Below are positions 1 through 8,040 of a stretch of 64,000 bases of DNA, one piece after another. Within the stretch, counting starts at the first letter, position 1. The number at the start of each line of letters is the position of its first letter. The notes under the pieces are model-generated. The model worked only from the letters and a program-made list of their open reading frames with translations, had not been told where the DNA came from and ran no database searches. A program made the position numbers and the translations under genes. This DNA comes from Flavobacterium aquariorum (GTDB taxonomy: Bacteria > Bacteroidota > Bacteroidia > Flavobacteriales > Flavobacteriaceae). The DNA is taken from contig NZ_QKXH01000008.1 in assembly GCF_003254745.1 (NCBI RefSeq), forward strand, positions 1 to 64,000, in the 5' to 3' direction.

Positions 1-49
1 TAGGAACGTATCTTCTTTTTTTGTGCGCCAGTCTTTCGATTAGCGGGTG

Positions 50-79
50 CAAAAGTAGCTATTCTTTTTAAACCTGCAA
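50..79 (-). promoter_or_regulatory. Tandem leftward promoter, copy 1
   Basis: On the minus strand the -7 element TACTTTTG (50-57) is preceded by a -33 TTG (77-79) with a 19-bp spacer. This is the Bacteroidota housekeeping promoter form. It is the innermost of three tandem copies about 122 bp apart, all reading out of the window to the left. Each is followed by a GCACCC start and a downstream box ending in GTTCCT. Such stacked promoters are typical of rRNA operons, so one probably lies beyond position 1 (inference). Confidence 0.75.
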
Positions 80-173
80 GCAATTTTTGAAGTTTTTTTG
101 AAAATTTTTATTTCCAATTTTCTTCTCGATTTCTTACCAGTCTCTCAAGGAACGTTACGCGTTTTGCGGGGTG

Positions 174-204
174 CAAAAATAGCTTACGTTTTCGAATCTC
201 ACAA
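174..204 (-). promoter_or_regulatory. Tandem leftward promoter, copy 2
   Basis: The minus strand carries -7 TATTTTTG (174-181) and -33 TTG (202-204) with a 20-bp spacer. The flanks match copies 1 and 3: GCACCC after the -7 and the box AACGTTCCT downstream. Confidence 0.72.
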
Positions 205-294
205 GCTTTTTTAAATCTTTTTTTGAAAATAAATTTTCGTTTCGATTTCATAGGCTTGTCAGTATTTCTAGGAACGTCTGCGTCGTTGCGGGTG

Positions 295-324
295 CAAAAG
301 TAGCACGTTTATTCGTTTAAACAA
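295..324 (-). promoter_or_regulatory. Tandem leftward promoter, copy 3
   Basis: This is the outermost of the three tandem promoters. -7 TACTTTTG lies at 295-302 and -33 TTG at 322-324 with a 19-bp spacer (minus strand), followed by GCACCCGC and the shared box ACGTTCCTAG. Confidence 0.75.
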
Positions 325-644
325 TGACTTTTTACATTTATTTTACTTTATTTTTACATTTATTTTTTAACGCATTGATATATCGAAATTTACATATCAC
401 CTTTTTTATGGATTTAAAAATCTCAATAGGCCATTTCTGATAATTTAATCGGTTTTGTTGCTTTTTGGGTTGTTTTGAGGTTGGAGAGACTTGAATAAAA
501 CATAAAAAAAACGGGTTCCTGCGGATCTTTCCTTTTTCAAACCACATTTCCTATATATAAGGAGCGGATTTCTTTTTGCATTTTCGTTTCCTATATATAT
601 AAGGTGTGAATCTTTCACTTTCTATCTTATGAAAACCCATACTC
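325..644. other. Non-coding stretch with paired palindromes
   Basis: No supportable gene is present; a short leftward reading frame here has no recognisable features. Two near-identical AT palindromes occur, TCCTATATATAAGGA (549-563) and CCTATATATATAAGG (590-604), each preceded by TTT. They are 40 bp apart in direct orientation and could be protein-binding sites between the leftward promoters and the rightward thrS unit. Confidence 0.4.
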
Positions 645-722
645 TAGCCCCGATAGTAGCGGAAATCCTTATAAGCCGGGGTTCGGCTTATAAGATTGCA
701 GCGGATAGCAGGAAATAGCTCC
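645..722 (+). ncRNA. Conserved flavobacterial structured element (Flavo-1-like)
   Basis: The element runs from AGCCCCGATAG (646-656), through a strong 10-bp hairpin CTTATAAGCC/GGCTTATAAG (about 668-694), to GCGGATAGCAGGAAATAGCTCC (about 700-721). The flanks AGCCCC...GATAGnAGCGG and GCGGATAGC..GG match, from memory, a motif repeated in many flavobacterial genomes and resembling the Rfam Flavo-1 motif. The family name is a recollection, not a search result. It lies about 130 bp upstream of thrS. It may be a small RNA, a 3' end element or a leader. Confidence 0.5.
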
Positions 723-800
723 TGAGTATTCTGATTCATCTTTTACAACAACGTACATTTGGATTTTATATTTATATATAGAACAAACCTTATATACCTA

Positions 801-831
801 TTGTATGTGTTTTGCTAATACTTTATATTTG
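801..831 (+). promoter_or_regulatory. thrS operon promoter
   Basis: -33 TTG (801-803), a 20-bp spacer and -7 TATATTTG (824-831) form a canonical Bacteroidota promoter. Transcription would start near 838, leaving a leader of about 16 nt before the thrS ATG at 854. Confidence 0.75.
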
Positions 832-853
832 CAATCTTAAAATATAAAAAACA

Positions 854-2800
854 ATGATTAAGATTACTTTGCCCGACGGGTCAGTTAGAGAGTATGCTCC
901 AGGAGTAACTCCGATGGATGTTGCAAAAAGCATCAGTGAAGGATTTGCCAGAAATGTAATTTCGGCTTCTTTTAATGGTACAACTATTGAGACATCAACA
1001 CCACTGACGACCGACGGCAGTCTTACATTATATACTTGGAATGATGCTGATGGCAAGAAAGCTTTTTGGCATTCGACATCGCACGTTATGGCACAAGTTC
1101 TAGAAGAAATGTACCCTGGAGCAAAATTAACTCTGGGACCTGCTATTTCTAATGGCTTTTACTATGACGTTGACTTTGAAGATCAAAAAATAACAGAAGC
1201 TGATTTCAAGAAAATTGAAGACCGTGTTCTTGAGATTTCAAGAGAAAAGCACGAATTCAAAATGCGTCCTGTTACTAAAGCAGAAGCATTGGAGATGTAC
1301 AAAGACAATATTTACAAAACCGAACTGATTACGAATCTTGAAGATGGAACTATCACTTTTTGTGATCATTCAACTTTTACTGATTTATGTCGTGGTGGAC
1401 ATATTCCTAACACAGGAATCATCAAGGCAATGAAAGTAATGAGTGTTGCTGGAGCTTACTGGAGAGGTGATGAAAAAAACAAGCAATTAACTCGTGTTTA
1501 TGGAACTTCATTCCCGAAACAAAAAGACTTAACTGAATACCTAGAATTACTTGAAGAAGCAAAACGTCGCGACCACAGAAAACTAGGGAAAGAATTGGAA
1601 TTATTTGCTTTTTCTCAAAAAGTAGGACAAGGTTTGCCATTATGGCTACCAAAAGGAGCTGCTTTGAGAGATCGTTTGGAACAGTTTTTGAAAAAAGCAC
1701 AAAAGAAAGCAGGTTACGAGCAAGTTGTGACTCCACATATTGGTCAAAAAGAGTTATACGTAACTTCTGGACATTATGCCAAATACGGAGCTGACAGCTT
1801 TCAACCAATTAATACTCCTGCCGAAGGCGAAGAGTTTTTATTGAAACCTATGAACTGCCCTCATCACTGTGAAATCTACAATGTGAGACCTTGGTCATAC
1901 AAAGATTTACCAAAGCGTTATGCTGAATTTGGGACAGTTTACAGATATGAACAAAGTGGTGAATTACATGGTTTAACTCGTGTACGTGGGTTTACTCAGG
2001 ATGACGCCCATATCTTCTGTACTCCAGAGCAATTGGACGAAGAGTTTAAAAAAGTAATTGACTTAGTACTTTATGTATTTGGTTCATTAGGATTCGAAAA
2101 CTTTACTGCTCAAATTTCATTGAGAGACCAAGAAAACAGAGATAAATATATAGGTTCTGATGAGAATTGGGAAAAAGCGGAAAACGCAATCATCAATGCC
2201 GCTGCAGACAAAGGATTAAATACCGTTGTTGAATACGGAGAGGCCGCTTTTTACGGTCCAAAATTGGACTTTATGGTAAAGGATGCTTTAGGCAGACAAT
2301 GGCAACTGGGAACGATTCAGGTAGATTACAATTTACCGGAACGTTTTGAATTGACATACAAAGGATCTGACAATGAACCACATAGACCCGTTATGATTCA
2401 CAGAGCGCCTTTTGGATCTATGGAACGTTTTATTGCGATTTTATTAGAACACACAGCAGGAAATTTCCCGCTTTGGTTAATGCCTGAACAGGCAATTATA
2501 CTGTCTTTGAGTGAGAAATATGAAAATTATGCTAAAAAAGTTTTAAATCTGCTAGAAAATCACGAAATTCGCGCCCTAATTGACAACAGAAGCGAGACGA
2601 TAGGAAAGAAAATTAGAGATGCAGAAATGCAAAAAATCCCGTTTATGCTGATTGTTGGTGAGGAAGAAGAGAAAAACGGAACCATTTCTATTCGCCGTCA
2701 TGGTCAAGAAGGAAAAGGCAATATCAGCGTTACAATAGAAGAATTTGCTTCGATTGTTGACGAGGAAATCAAAAAAACATTAAAAGTATTTACAGTTTAA
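854..2800 (+). CDS. thrS: Threonine--tRNA ligase
   Basis: Cytoplasmic class II synthetase that charges tRNA-Thr. At 648 aa it has the usual full length. Visible in order are an N-terminal TGS domain (about 1-62), the editing/SAD domain with HSTSH (about 73-77) and the CRGGH motif, the catalytic core with the zinc-ligand segment [10 protein letters not shown] and class II motif 2 ([17 protein letters not shown]), motif 3 ([11 protein letters not shown]), and a C-terminal anticodon-binding domain. It is the first gene of thrS-infC-rpmI-rplT, the usual linkage of this synthetase with initiation factor 3. The ATG at 854 lies just behind a consensus promoter, and no Shine-Dalgarno is seen. Confidence 0.98.
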   Translation: MIKITLPDGSVREYAPGVTPMDVAKSISEGFARNVISASFNGTTIETSTPLTTDGSLTLYTWNDADGKKAFWHSTSHVMAQVLEEMYPGAKLTLGPAISNGFYYDVDFEDQKITEADFKKIEDRVLEISREKHEFKMRPVTKAEALEMYKDNIYKTELITNLEDGTITFCDHSTFTDLCRGGHIPNTGIIKAMKVMSVAGAYWRGDEKNKQLTRVYGTSFPKQKDLTEYLELLEEAKRRDHRKLGKELELFAFSQKVGQGLPLWLPKGAALRDRLEQFLKKAQKKAGYEQVVTPHIGQKELYVTSGHYAKYGADSFQPINTPAEGEEFLLKPMNCPHHCEIYNVRPWSYKDLPKRYAEFGTVYRYEQSGELHGLTRVRGFTQDDAHIFCTPEQLDEEFKKVIDLVLYVFGSLGFENFTAQISLRDQENRDKYIGSDENWEKAENAIINAAADKGLNTVVEYGEAAFYGPKLDFMVKDALGRQWQLGTIQVDYNLPERFELTYKGSDNEPHRPVMIHRAPFGSMERFIAILLEHTAGNFPLWLMPEQAIILSLSEKYENYAKKVLNLLENHEIRALIDNRSETIGKKIRDAEMQKIPFMLIVGEEEEKNGTISIRRHGQEGKGNISVTIEEFASIVDEEIKKTLKVFTV

Positions 2801-2816
2801 CTTAAATTATAAAGTC

Positions 2817-3374
2817 ATAGCAATAAGAAGCAACAGAGGTTACCAACCTCGCGTAGAAAAAAAGGATGCACACAGAATAAATAATTTTATTCGCGGTGTA
2901 CAAGAAGTAAGACTTGTGGGTGAAAACATAGAGCCTGGAGTTTTTAAACTTGCAGAAGCTTTAAGATTAGCTGACCAATTTGAATTGGATTTAGTTGAGA
3001 TTTCTCCAAACGCAGAGCCGCCAGTTTGTAAAATCATGGATTACAAGAAATTTGTTTACGAACAAAAGAAACGTGATAAGGCTCTAAAAGCGAAATCTAC
3101 TCAAGTAGTAGTAAAAGAAATACGTTTTGGTCCTCAAACGGATGAGCATGATTACGAATTTAAGAGAAAGAATGCTGAAAAATTCTTAAAAGAAGGAGCT
3201 AAATTAAAAGCTTTTGTATTCTTTAAAGGGCGTTCAATTATCTATAAAGACCAAGGGCAAATCTTACTATTGAGATTGGCTACTGACTTAGAAGAATTCG
3301 GAAAAGTTGAAGCAATGCCAATTCTTGAAGGAAAGAGAATGATTATGTTTATTGCTCCTAAGAAAAAGAAATAA
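2817..3374 (+). CDS. infC: Translation initiation factor IF-3 (AUA start proposed)
   Basis: IF-3 binds the 30S subunit, checks start codons and prevents subunit joining. The first ATG-type start in frame (2916) would drop about 33 conserved residues. Upstream and in frame the sequence reads [20 protein letters not shown], the conserved IF-3 N-terminus, directly after an ATA codon at 2817, 16 nt past the thrS stop. With that start the protein is 185 aa. Rare non-AUG starts (AUU in E. coli) are a known self-regulatory feature of infC, because IF-3 discriminates against them. The C-terminal domain ([14 protein letters not shown]...) is intact. The AUA choice is inferred from homology. Confidence 0.93.
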   Translation: MAIRSNRGYQPRVEKKDAHRINNFIRGVQEVRLVGENIEPGVFKLAEALRLADQFELDLVEISPNAEPPVCKIMDYKKFVYEQKKRDKALKAKSTQVVVKEIRFGPQTDEHDYEFKRKNAEKFLKEGAKLKAFVFFKGRSIIYKDQGQILLLRLATDLEEFGKVEAMPILEGKRMIMFIAPKKKK

Positions 3375-3461
3375 GTCTTAAAAATTAAGAGTCACGAACT
3401 GGCTTTTAAATTTTAGATCTAAATATAAGTAAGTAATAATAAATTAAAACACTAGGAAAAA

Positions 3462-3659
3462 ATGCCTAAAATGAAAACCAAATCTAGCGCCAAGAAACGT
3501 TTCAAAGTTACTGGTTCTGGAAAGATTAAAAGAAAGCATGCTTTTAAAAGTCACATCTTGACTAAAAAATCTAAAAAACGTAAATTAGCTTTGACTCACT
3601 CAGCGCTAGTTCACTCTACAGATATGAAAAGCATCAAACAACAATTAAGAATTATCTAA
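3462..3659 (+). CDS. rpmI: 50S ribosomal protein L35
   Basis: A 65-aa, very basic protein starting [20 protein letters not shown], the family signature of bL35. It sits between infC and rplT, 87 bp after infC, in the conserved infC-rpmI-rplT order. It is part of the large subunit. The ATG at 3462 is preceded by an A-rich stretch rather than a Shine-Dalgarno. Confidence 0.98.
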   Translation: MPKMKTKSSAKKRFKVTGSGKIKRKHAFKSHILTKKSKKRKLALTHSALVHSTDMKSIKQQLRII

Positions 3660-3839
3660 TAAGTCGAAAGAAAAAAGGCGCAAAGTTTTTAAAGTCAACA
3701 CTTGACTTTTGACATTTCACTTTCAAACATTTGACTAGAGATTTCTTTAGGTTAAAACAAATTTAATAACCTTGGAGTATGGCCAATAAGTTCCTTTGAT
3801 TCAATTCAGGACGCCTACTACAAAAAAAACAATAAAATT
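3660..3839 (+). promoter_or_regulatory. rpmI-rplT spacer, possible L20 leader
   Basis: This 180-nt spacer is long for a ribosomal-protein operon. It contains short self-complementary pieces (GTCAACACTTGAC at about 3697) and a GC-richer block (about 3772-3818) before the A-rich rplT start. L20 is known to repress its own operon in other bacteria by binding leader RNA that mimics 23S rRNA. Whether this spacer plays that part is inference. Confidence 0.3.
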
Positions 3840-4184
3840 ATGCCAAGATCGGTAAATTCAGTTGCAAAAAGAGCAAGAAGAAAAAAAATAATGAAGCAAG
3901 CCAAAGGTTTCTTTGGTAGACGTAAAAACGTTTGGACAGTTGCAAAAAACGCGGTAGAAAAAGCAATGTGCTATGCATACCGTGACAGAAAAGTGAATAA
4001 AAGAAATTTCCGTTCATTATGGATTCAACGTATTAACGCTGGAGCTAGATTGGAAGGAATGTCTTATTCTCAATTCATGGGTAAAGTAAAAGCTAACGGA
4101 ATCGAATTGAACCGTAAAGTTCTTGCTGATTTAGCGATGAATCACCCTGAAGCTTTCAAAGCAGTACTTAATAAAGTAAAATAA
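3840..4184 (+). CDS. rplT: 50S ribosomal protein L20
   Basis: A 114-aa basic protein with the bL20 signature from [20 protein letters not shown] through [17 protein letters not shown]20 binds 23S rRNA early in 50S assembly and is often the autogenous regulator of infC-rpmI-rplT. It is the last gene of the operon, followed by a strong terminator. Confidence 0.98.
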   Translation: MPRSVNSVAKRARRKKIMKQAKGFFGRRKNVWTVAKNAVEKAMCYAYRDRKVNKRNFRSLWIQRINAGARLEGMSYSQFMGKVKANGIELNRKVLADLAMNHPEAFKAVLNKVK

Positions 4185-4220
4185 ACGTTATATAAACTCA
4201 ATTTAGAATTACTTACTTAT

Positions 4221-4254
4221 AAAAAAACCCAATCTTTCGATTGGGTTTTTTGTT
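4221..4254. terminator. Terminator after rplT (works on both strands)
   Basis: Stem AAACCCAATC / GATTGGGTTT (4225-4234 with 4239-4248), loop TTTC, with T-runs on both strands. It separates the convergent rplT and the leftward porin gene. Confidence 0.9.
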
Positions 4255-4272
4255 TTTATTGACTCGCAAAAA

Positions 4273-5475
4273 CTACAGAACCAATAAAGGAGCTATAAAT
4301 CCAAAGCCTAAAAGACCAGTCGTATAATCTTTGACTCCGAAAGCATTTTCGGCATAGGTTGTATACTCGTATCTTCTAGCTGTATAAGCCACATAAAATT
4401 TAATATTGAAATCCTTGAAAGGCATATACTGTATAGTTGGGATAAGACCATAACTAGTAGATAGTTTTGAGCTGCCATTCGGATCTGGATTATCTTTCCA
4501 AGAATGATTACTATTCATTACTGTCAAAAGTAAATTAATCTTAGGAGTAACCAAATATTCTGCTCTTACCCAGTTTTCTACATAAAGAGCGTTTTGCGCT
4601 GCATATTGGTATTTACTGCTAATTATACTTGAGACAATTCCCAAACGATCTAAACCTTCGTCATCATATTGAAAATCATAATACAAAACGAAGTTTTTTA
4701 CTTTAAACTTATTCCCGAGTGCAATATAGTTCATGTGAGCTCCTTGTGCTTCGTTGAAAAAACTATAACTATAAGTGGTTTCAAATTTACCATCAAAAAA
4801 ACTTCCTCTCCAATTAGCCACTAATGCCAATGGATATTCAGAAGGGGTTATGTTTGGTGGTGCAGAGTTACCGTATTGCTCTTCATAGGTTTTGGTTCTA
4901 GAATTTAATACTTGAAAAGAAATTGAGTTTTTACCATCGGCAAAATCATGGGATATTCCAGCTCCTACCAAAAAATTATCAGCATTTTCAATAATGTCAT
5001 TATAAGTTAAGATATCAATAGGATTAAAATCAAACTCAAAACCTCCCCAGTCGGCACATAATTTCCCAAAAGAAAACTTGGTACTTTTAGATAAATCAAT
5101 CCTCAAAAAAGCGAGATCGACTGATCGACTTATATTATCCAAATTCCCTGGAATGGGTTCTCTTGTATATCTATTACGAAATCTAAAATACACTTTATCG
5201 TAAATTTTTCCTTTCACTTCAAAACGAAGCTGGTTTACATTGAACTCAGATAACGTATGACTGCCATCCATAAAATTACTATTATAGGCCATACGGGAAT
5301 TAAAAATTACATCAACATCTCTTAACAAAGATTGTTTTGTAATTGGTATCAAAGATTTTAGCGAATCCGGGATGAAGCCCCCCCCTTCATTTGTTTGTTT
5401 ATCCATTTGGTCTACCTGACTAAATGTTATAATTGGCAAAAGTCCAATTATTAAAAAAATAAAATATTTTTTCAT
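4273..5475 (-). CDS. Porin-like outer-membrane beta-barrel
   Basis: A 400-aa protein with a signal peptide (MKKYFIFLIIGLLPIITFSQ, cleavage after S-Q) followed by alternating amphipathic strands rich in Tyr and Phe, and an aromatic/aliphatic C-terminus. The FSFGKLCADWGGFEFDFNPID segment resembles phosphate-selective porin (OprO/OprP) relatives that Bacteroidota pair with transporters. It starts 19 bp after the Dcu transporter, so it is probably the outer-membrane entry route for the amino acids or dicarboxylates that block handles. Substrate is inferred from context only. Confidence 0.7.
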   Translation of the reverse strand: MKKYFIFLIIGLLPIITFSQVDQMDKQTNEGGGFIPDSLKSLIPITKQSLLRDVDVIFNSRMAYNSNFMDGSHTLSEFNVNQLRFEVKGKIYDKVYFRFRNRYTREPIPGNLDNISRSVDLAFLRIDLSKSTKFSFGKLCADWGGFEFDFNPIDILTYNDIIENADNFLVGAGISHDFADGKNSISFQVLNSRTKTYEEQYGNSAPPNITPSEYPLALVANWRGSFFDGKFETTYSYSFFNEAQGAHMNYIALGNKFKVKNFVLYYDFQYDDEGLDRLGIVSSIISSKYQYAAQNALYVENWVRAEYLVTPKINLLLTVMNSNHSWKDNPDPNGSSKLSTSYGLIPTIQYMPFKDFNIKFYVAYTARRYEYTTYAENAFGVKDYTTGLLGFGFIAPLLVL

Positions 5476-5494
5476 AATTATTTAATTTTAAAAT

Positions 5495-6835
5495 TTACAA
5501 TAAAAATGATCCCAATAAAAATCCAACTGCGATTGCCACACCTATGGCAACCACTCCAGGAACATTAAAACTATGATTGACAACATAATTTCCTATTTTG
5601 GTACTTCCTGTTCTATCGAAATTTATAGCCGCCAATAATGTTGGATATCCCGGCAAAACAAAGTCACTATTTACAGCTGGAAATATAGCTATCAATGCTG
5701 ATGAAGGAAGCCCTAAAGCAATTCCTAATGGCATCATTGTTTTTGTAGTGGCAGCTTGACTAAACATCAGGACGCCCATAACAAAAACTGCAATCGCAAA
5801 AGTCCAAGGATATTCATTAACAATACCCCCCAAGGCTTGTTGAATTATATCGTTATTGGAATTCATAAAGGTAGAACTCATCCAAACCACTCCAAATACG
5901 GAAACTACAGCAGAAGCCATAGATGTAAATAGACTTGCTTTAGTAACATCTGAAGTACTTGTTTTAGTGATTAACATCATAGCAGCAGAAGCAGTATGTG
6001 TAATAACACTAATTATAGTTACCATAGATAAAGAACCATTAGCAGCAACTGCAAGCGTTTTGACGCCAGGCTCAAAACTAGGAACTAAATTTGGGAACGC
6101 TCCGGCAATTACAATCAGAACTATTGCAAACGTGAATATTAAAACTGAAGTCTTAGCTCCAGGTCTTAAACTTTTTTCTTCACCTTCAGTATCTACTTCC
6201 ATACTTTTTGCAAATTCGGGATCCTTCATTTTTTCAATAAAAATGGGATCATTATCCAGTTCTGCTCCTTTCTTGAAAACAGAAAAACAACCTACTAATA
6301 TACCAATAATACAGGCAGGAATACAAATCATCATAATATCTACCAATGCTCCGGGATAGCCCAATATCACAACCATTGCCGCCGTTGCAGCACTCATAGG
6401 ACTTCCAGTTAAGGCTAAATGAGAAGCAATAACCGAAATACTTAGCGGTCGTTCAGGGCGAATTCTTTTTTTAGCAGATACTTCCGAAATAATGGGTAAT
6501 AAGGAATACACTATATGAGCAGTTCCTGCAAATAGACATAAAAAGTAAACTGTAAAAGGTGCTATAAATGTGATATTTGATGGGTTGCTTCGAATAATTT
6601 TCTCAGCCAAACTCACAAGATAATCCAGCCCCCCAGACGCCTGCAAAGTTGCGGCTGTTGTTACAATAGCCATAATGATTAACATTACGTCTAATGGAGG
6701 ATCGGTAGGTTTCATTTTGAAAACAAAAAGAAAAATAAACAGTCCTACCATACCCATTACACCTAATCCAATTCCTTTCATTTGTGACCCTATAAGAATC
6801 ATTCCGATAAGAACAGCAAATTCAATCCAAATCAT
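5495..6835 (-). CDS. Anaerobic C4-dicarboxylate transporter, DcuA/DcuB family
   Basis: A 446-aa inner-membrane protein with about 10-12 hydrophobic segments. Family features include TDPPLDVMLIIMAIVTTAATL, GTAHIVYSLLPII and the SHLALTGSPMSAATAAMVV region of Dcu carriers. Dcu proteins exchange fumarate, malate or aspartate for succinate in fumarate respiration. It lies downstream of the asparaginase/aspartase genes, separated by a hairpin (6874-6915), so it may be read through at reduced level or have its own start. DcuA and DcuB cannot be told apart by eye. Confidence 0.9.
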   Translation of the reverse strand: MIWIEFAVLIGMILIGSQMKGIGLGVMGMVGLFIFLFVFKMKPTDPPLDVMLIIMAIVTTAATLQASGGLDYLVSLAEKIIRSNPSNITFIAPFTVYFLCLFAGTAHIVYSLLPIISEVSAKKRIRPERPLSISVIASHLALTGSPMSAATAAMVVILGYPGALVDIMMICIPACIIGILVGCFSVFKKGAELDNDPIFIEKMKDPEFAKSMEVDTEGEEKSLRPGAKTSVLIFTFAIVLIVIAGAFPNLVPSFEPGVKTLAVAANGSLSMVTIISVITHTASAAMMLITKTSTSDVTKASLFTSMASAVVSVFGVVWMSSTFMNSNNDIIQQALGGIVNEYPWTFAIAVFVMGVLMFSQAATTKTMMPLGIALGLPSSALIAIFPAVNSDFVLPGYPTLLAAINFDRTGSTKIGNYVVNHSFNVPGVVAIGVAIAVGFLLGSFLL

Positions 6836-6873
6836 ATAGTTGCATTTTAAGGTTATTACTATTATTCTAATTG

Positions 6874-6915
6874 AAACAAAAAAGTGAACCTTACAAAAGA
6901 TTCACTTTTTTGTTT
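6874..6915 (-). terminator. Hairpin between asparaginase and Dcu genes
   Basis: Fifteen-bp stem AAACAAAAAAGTGAA / TTCACTTTTTTGTTT (6874-6888 with 6901-6915) and a 12-nt loop. In the leftward direction it follows the asparaginase stop at once and ends in a T-rich arm, so it is a terminator or attenuator inside the block. Confidence 0.75.
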
Positions 6916-6916
6916 A

Positions 6917-7975
6917 CTAATAATCAAAGAAAAACTGTTGTATCTTTTCTCTGTCCGATGTAGTTGTCAAAGCCAGCATCAATAAAACTCTAGCCTTTTG
7001 CGGATTTAAATCATCCGCTACAACAAAGCCAAGCTCAGCATCTTTTACTTCATTGTCTAAAGTAATTCTACCTGATCCAGCTCTTCCAGAACGACATACC
7101 AAAATTCCCTTTTTAGCTGCTTCTGCCAATGCTTTACCTACCGGCTCACCAAAATTACCATTTCCCATTCCTGCATAAACGATACCTTTTACACCTGAAT
7201 TAATTATACCTGTTACAGATACAGGACTCGCATCGGCATAACCATAAACAATTTCAACTTGTGGCAATGATGTTAATTTAGTAACATCAAACTTTTTAGA
7301 AGGATTTCTTAGCGATTGATAATAGTAATTTACTTTACCATCGTAGATTAATCCAATAGGTCCAAAATTACGAGATTGAAAAGTTTCTAAATTTGTGGTA
7401 CTGGTTTTAGTCACATCTCTGCCATCATAAATTTTTTCATCCATAGCAACAATCACACCTTTTCCTTGGCTTTTTGGGCTTGCAGCAACCATTACAGCAT
7501 CCAATAAATTTCTATTTCCGTCCTGACTCATCGCTGTGGATGGTCGCATTGCTCCAACTAGAACAACTGGTTTATCGGACATCACTGTTAAATCCAAAAA
7601 ATAGGCAGTTTCCTCTTGAGTATCCGTACCATGTGTAACCACTACTGCCTCGGCCTCATTATTTTTAAAAATTTCATTTATCCTTTTTGATAATTTCAAC
7701 CAAGTCACCACATTCATATCCTGGCTACCAATTTGAGCAATTTGCTCTCCAGTTATTTTCCCATAATCATGAATTTGAGGCACTGCATTTAGCAAATCAT
7801 CAATAGGCACTTTCCCTGCTGTATAAGCAGCTTTAGTTGCTGATTCCCCTGAGCCAGCAATGGTCCCTCCTGTCGCCAAAATAATGATTCGAGGCGAAGT
7901 TTTGGGTGCTTTATTTTGTGCTTGCACTGGTAAACCAAAAACTGAAATCATAAATATTAAAACAATCTTTTTCAT
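6917..7975 (-). CDS. ansB: Secreted type II L-asparaginase
   Basis: A 352-aa protein that hydrolyses L-asparagine to aspartate and ammonia. An N-terminal signal peptide (MKKIVLIFMISVFGLPVQAQ) sends it to the periplasm. Both catalytic threonine motifs are present: ATGGTIAGSG near residue 34 and VVTHGTDTQEETAYFLD near residue 112. It lies 65 bp after the exported aspartase, so the two could act in series (asparagine to aspartate to fumarate) outside the inner membrane. A hairpin terminator follows. Confidence 0.95.
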   Translation of the reverse strand: MKKIVLIFMISVFGLPVQAQNKAPKTSPRIIILATGGTIAGSGESATKAAYTAGKVPIDDLLNAVPQIHDYGKITGEQIAQIGSQDMNVVTWLKLSKRINEIFKNNEAEAVVVTHGTDTQEETAYFLDLTVMSDKPVVLVGAMRPSTAMSQDGNRNLLDAVMVAASPKSQGKGVIVAMDEKIYDGRDVTKTSTTNLETFQSRNFGPIGLIYDGKVNYYYQSLRNPSKKFDVTKLTSLPQVEIVYGYADASPVSVTGIINSGVKGIVYAGMGNGNFGEPVGKALAEAAKKGILVCRSGRAGSGRITLDNEVKDAELGFVVADDLNPQKARVLLMLALTTTSDREKIQQFFFDY

Positions 7976-8040
7976 AATTTATCTAGTTAAAGTTAATTCA
8001 ATTAATTTTTGATTTTTATAATCTATAAAACTTCAAAGCA

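Noticed and set aside
1-340. rRNA gene inside the window
   Set aside because: No 16S, 23S or 5S sequence is visible; only the promoters are present, so the rRNA operon is a prediction about DNA outside the window.
5856-6359. 167-codon rightward open frame inside the Dcu transporter gene
   Set aside because: It lies entirely antisense to a well-supported transporter and its product is a low-complexity mirror of it.
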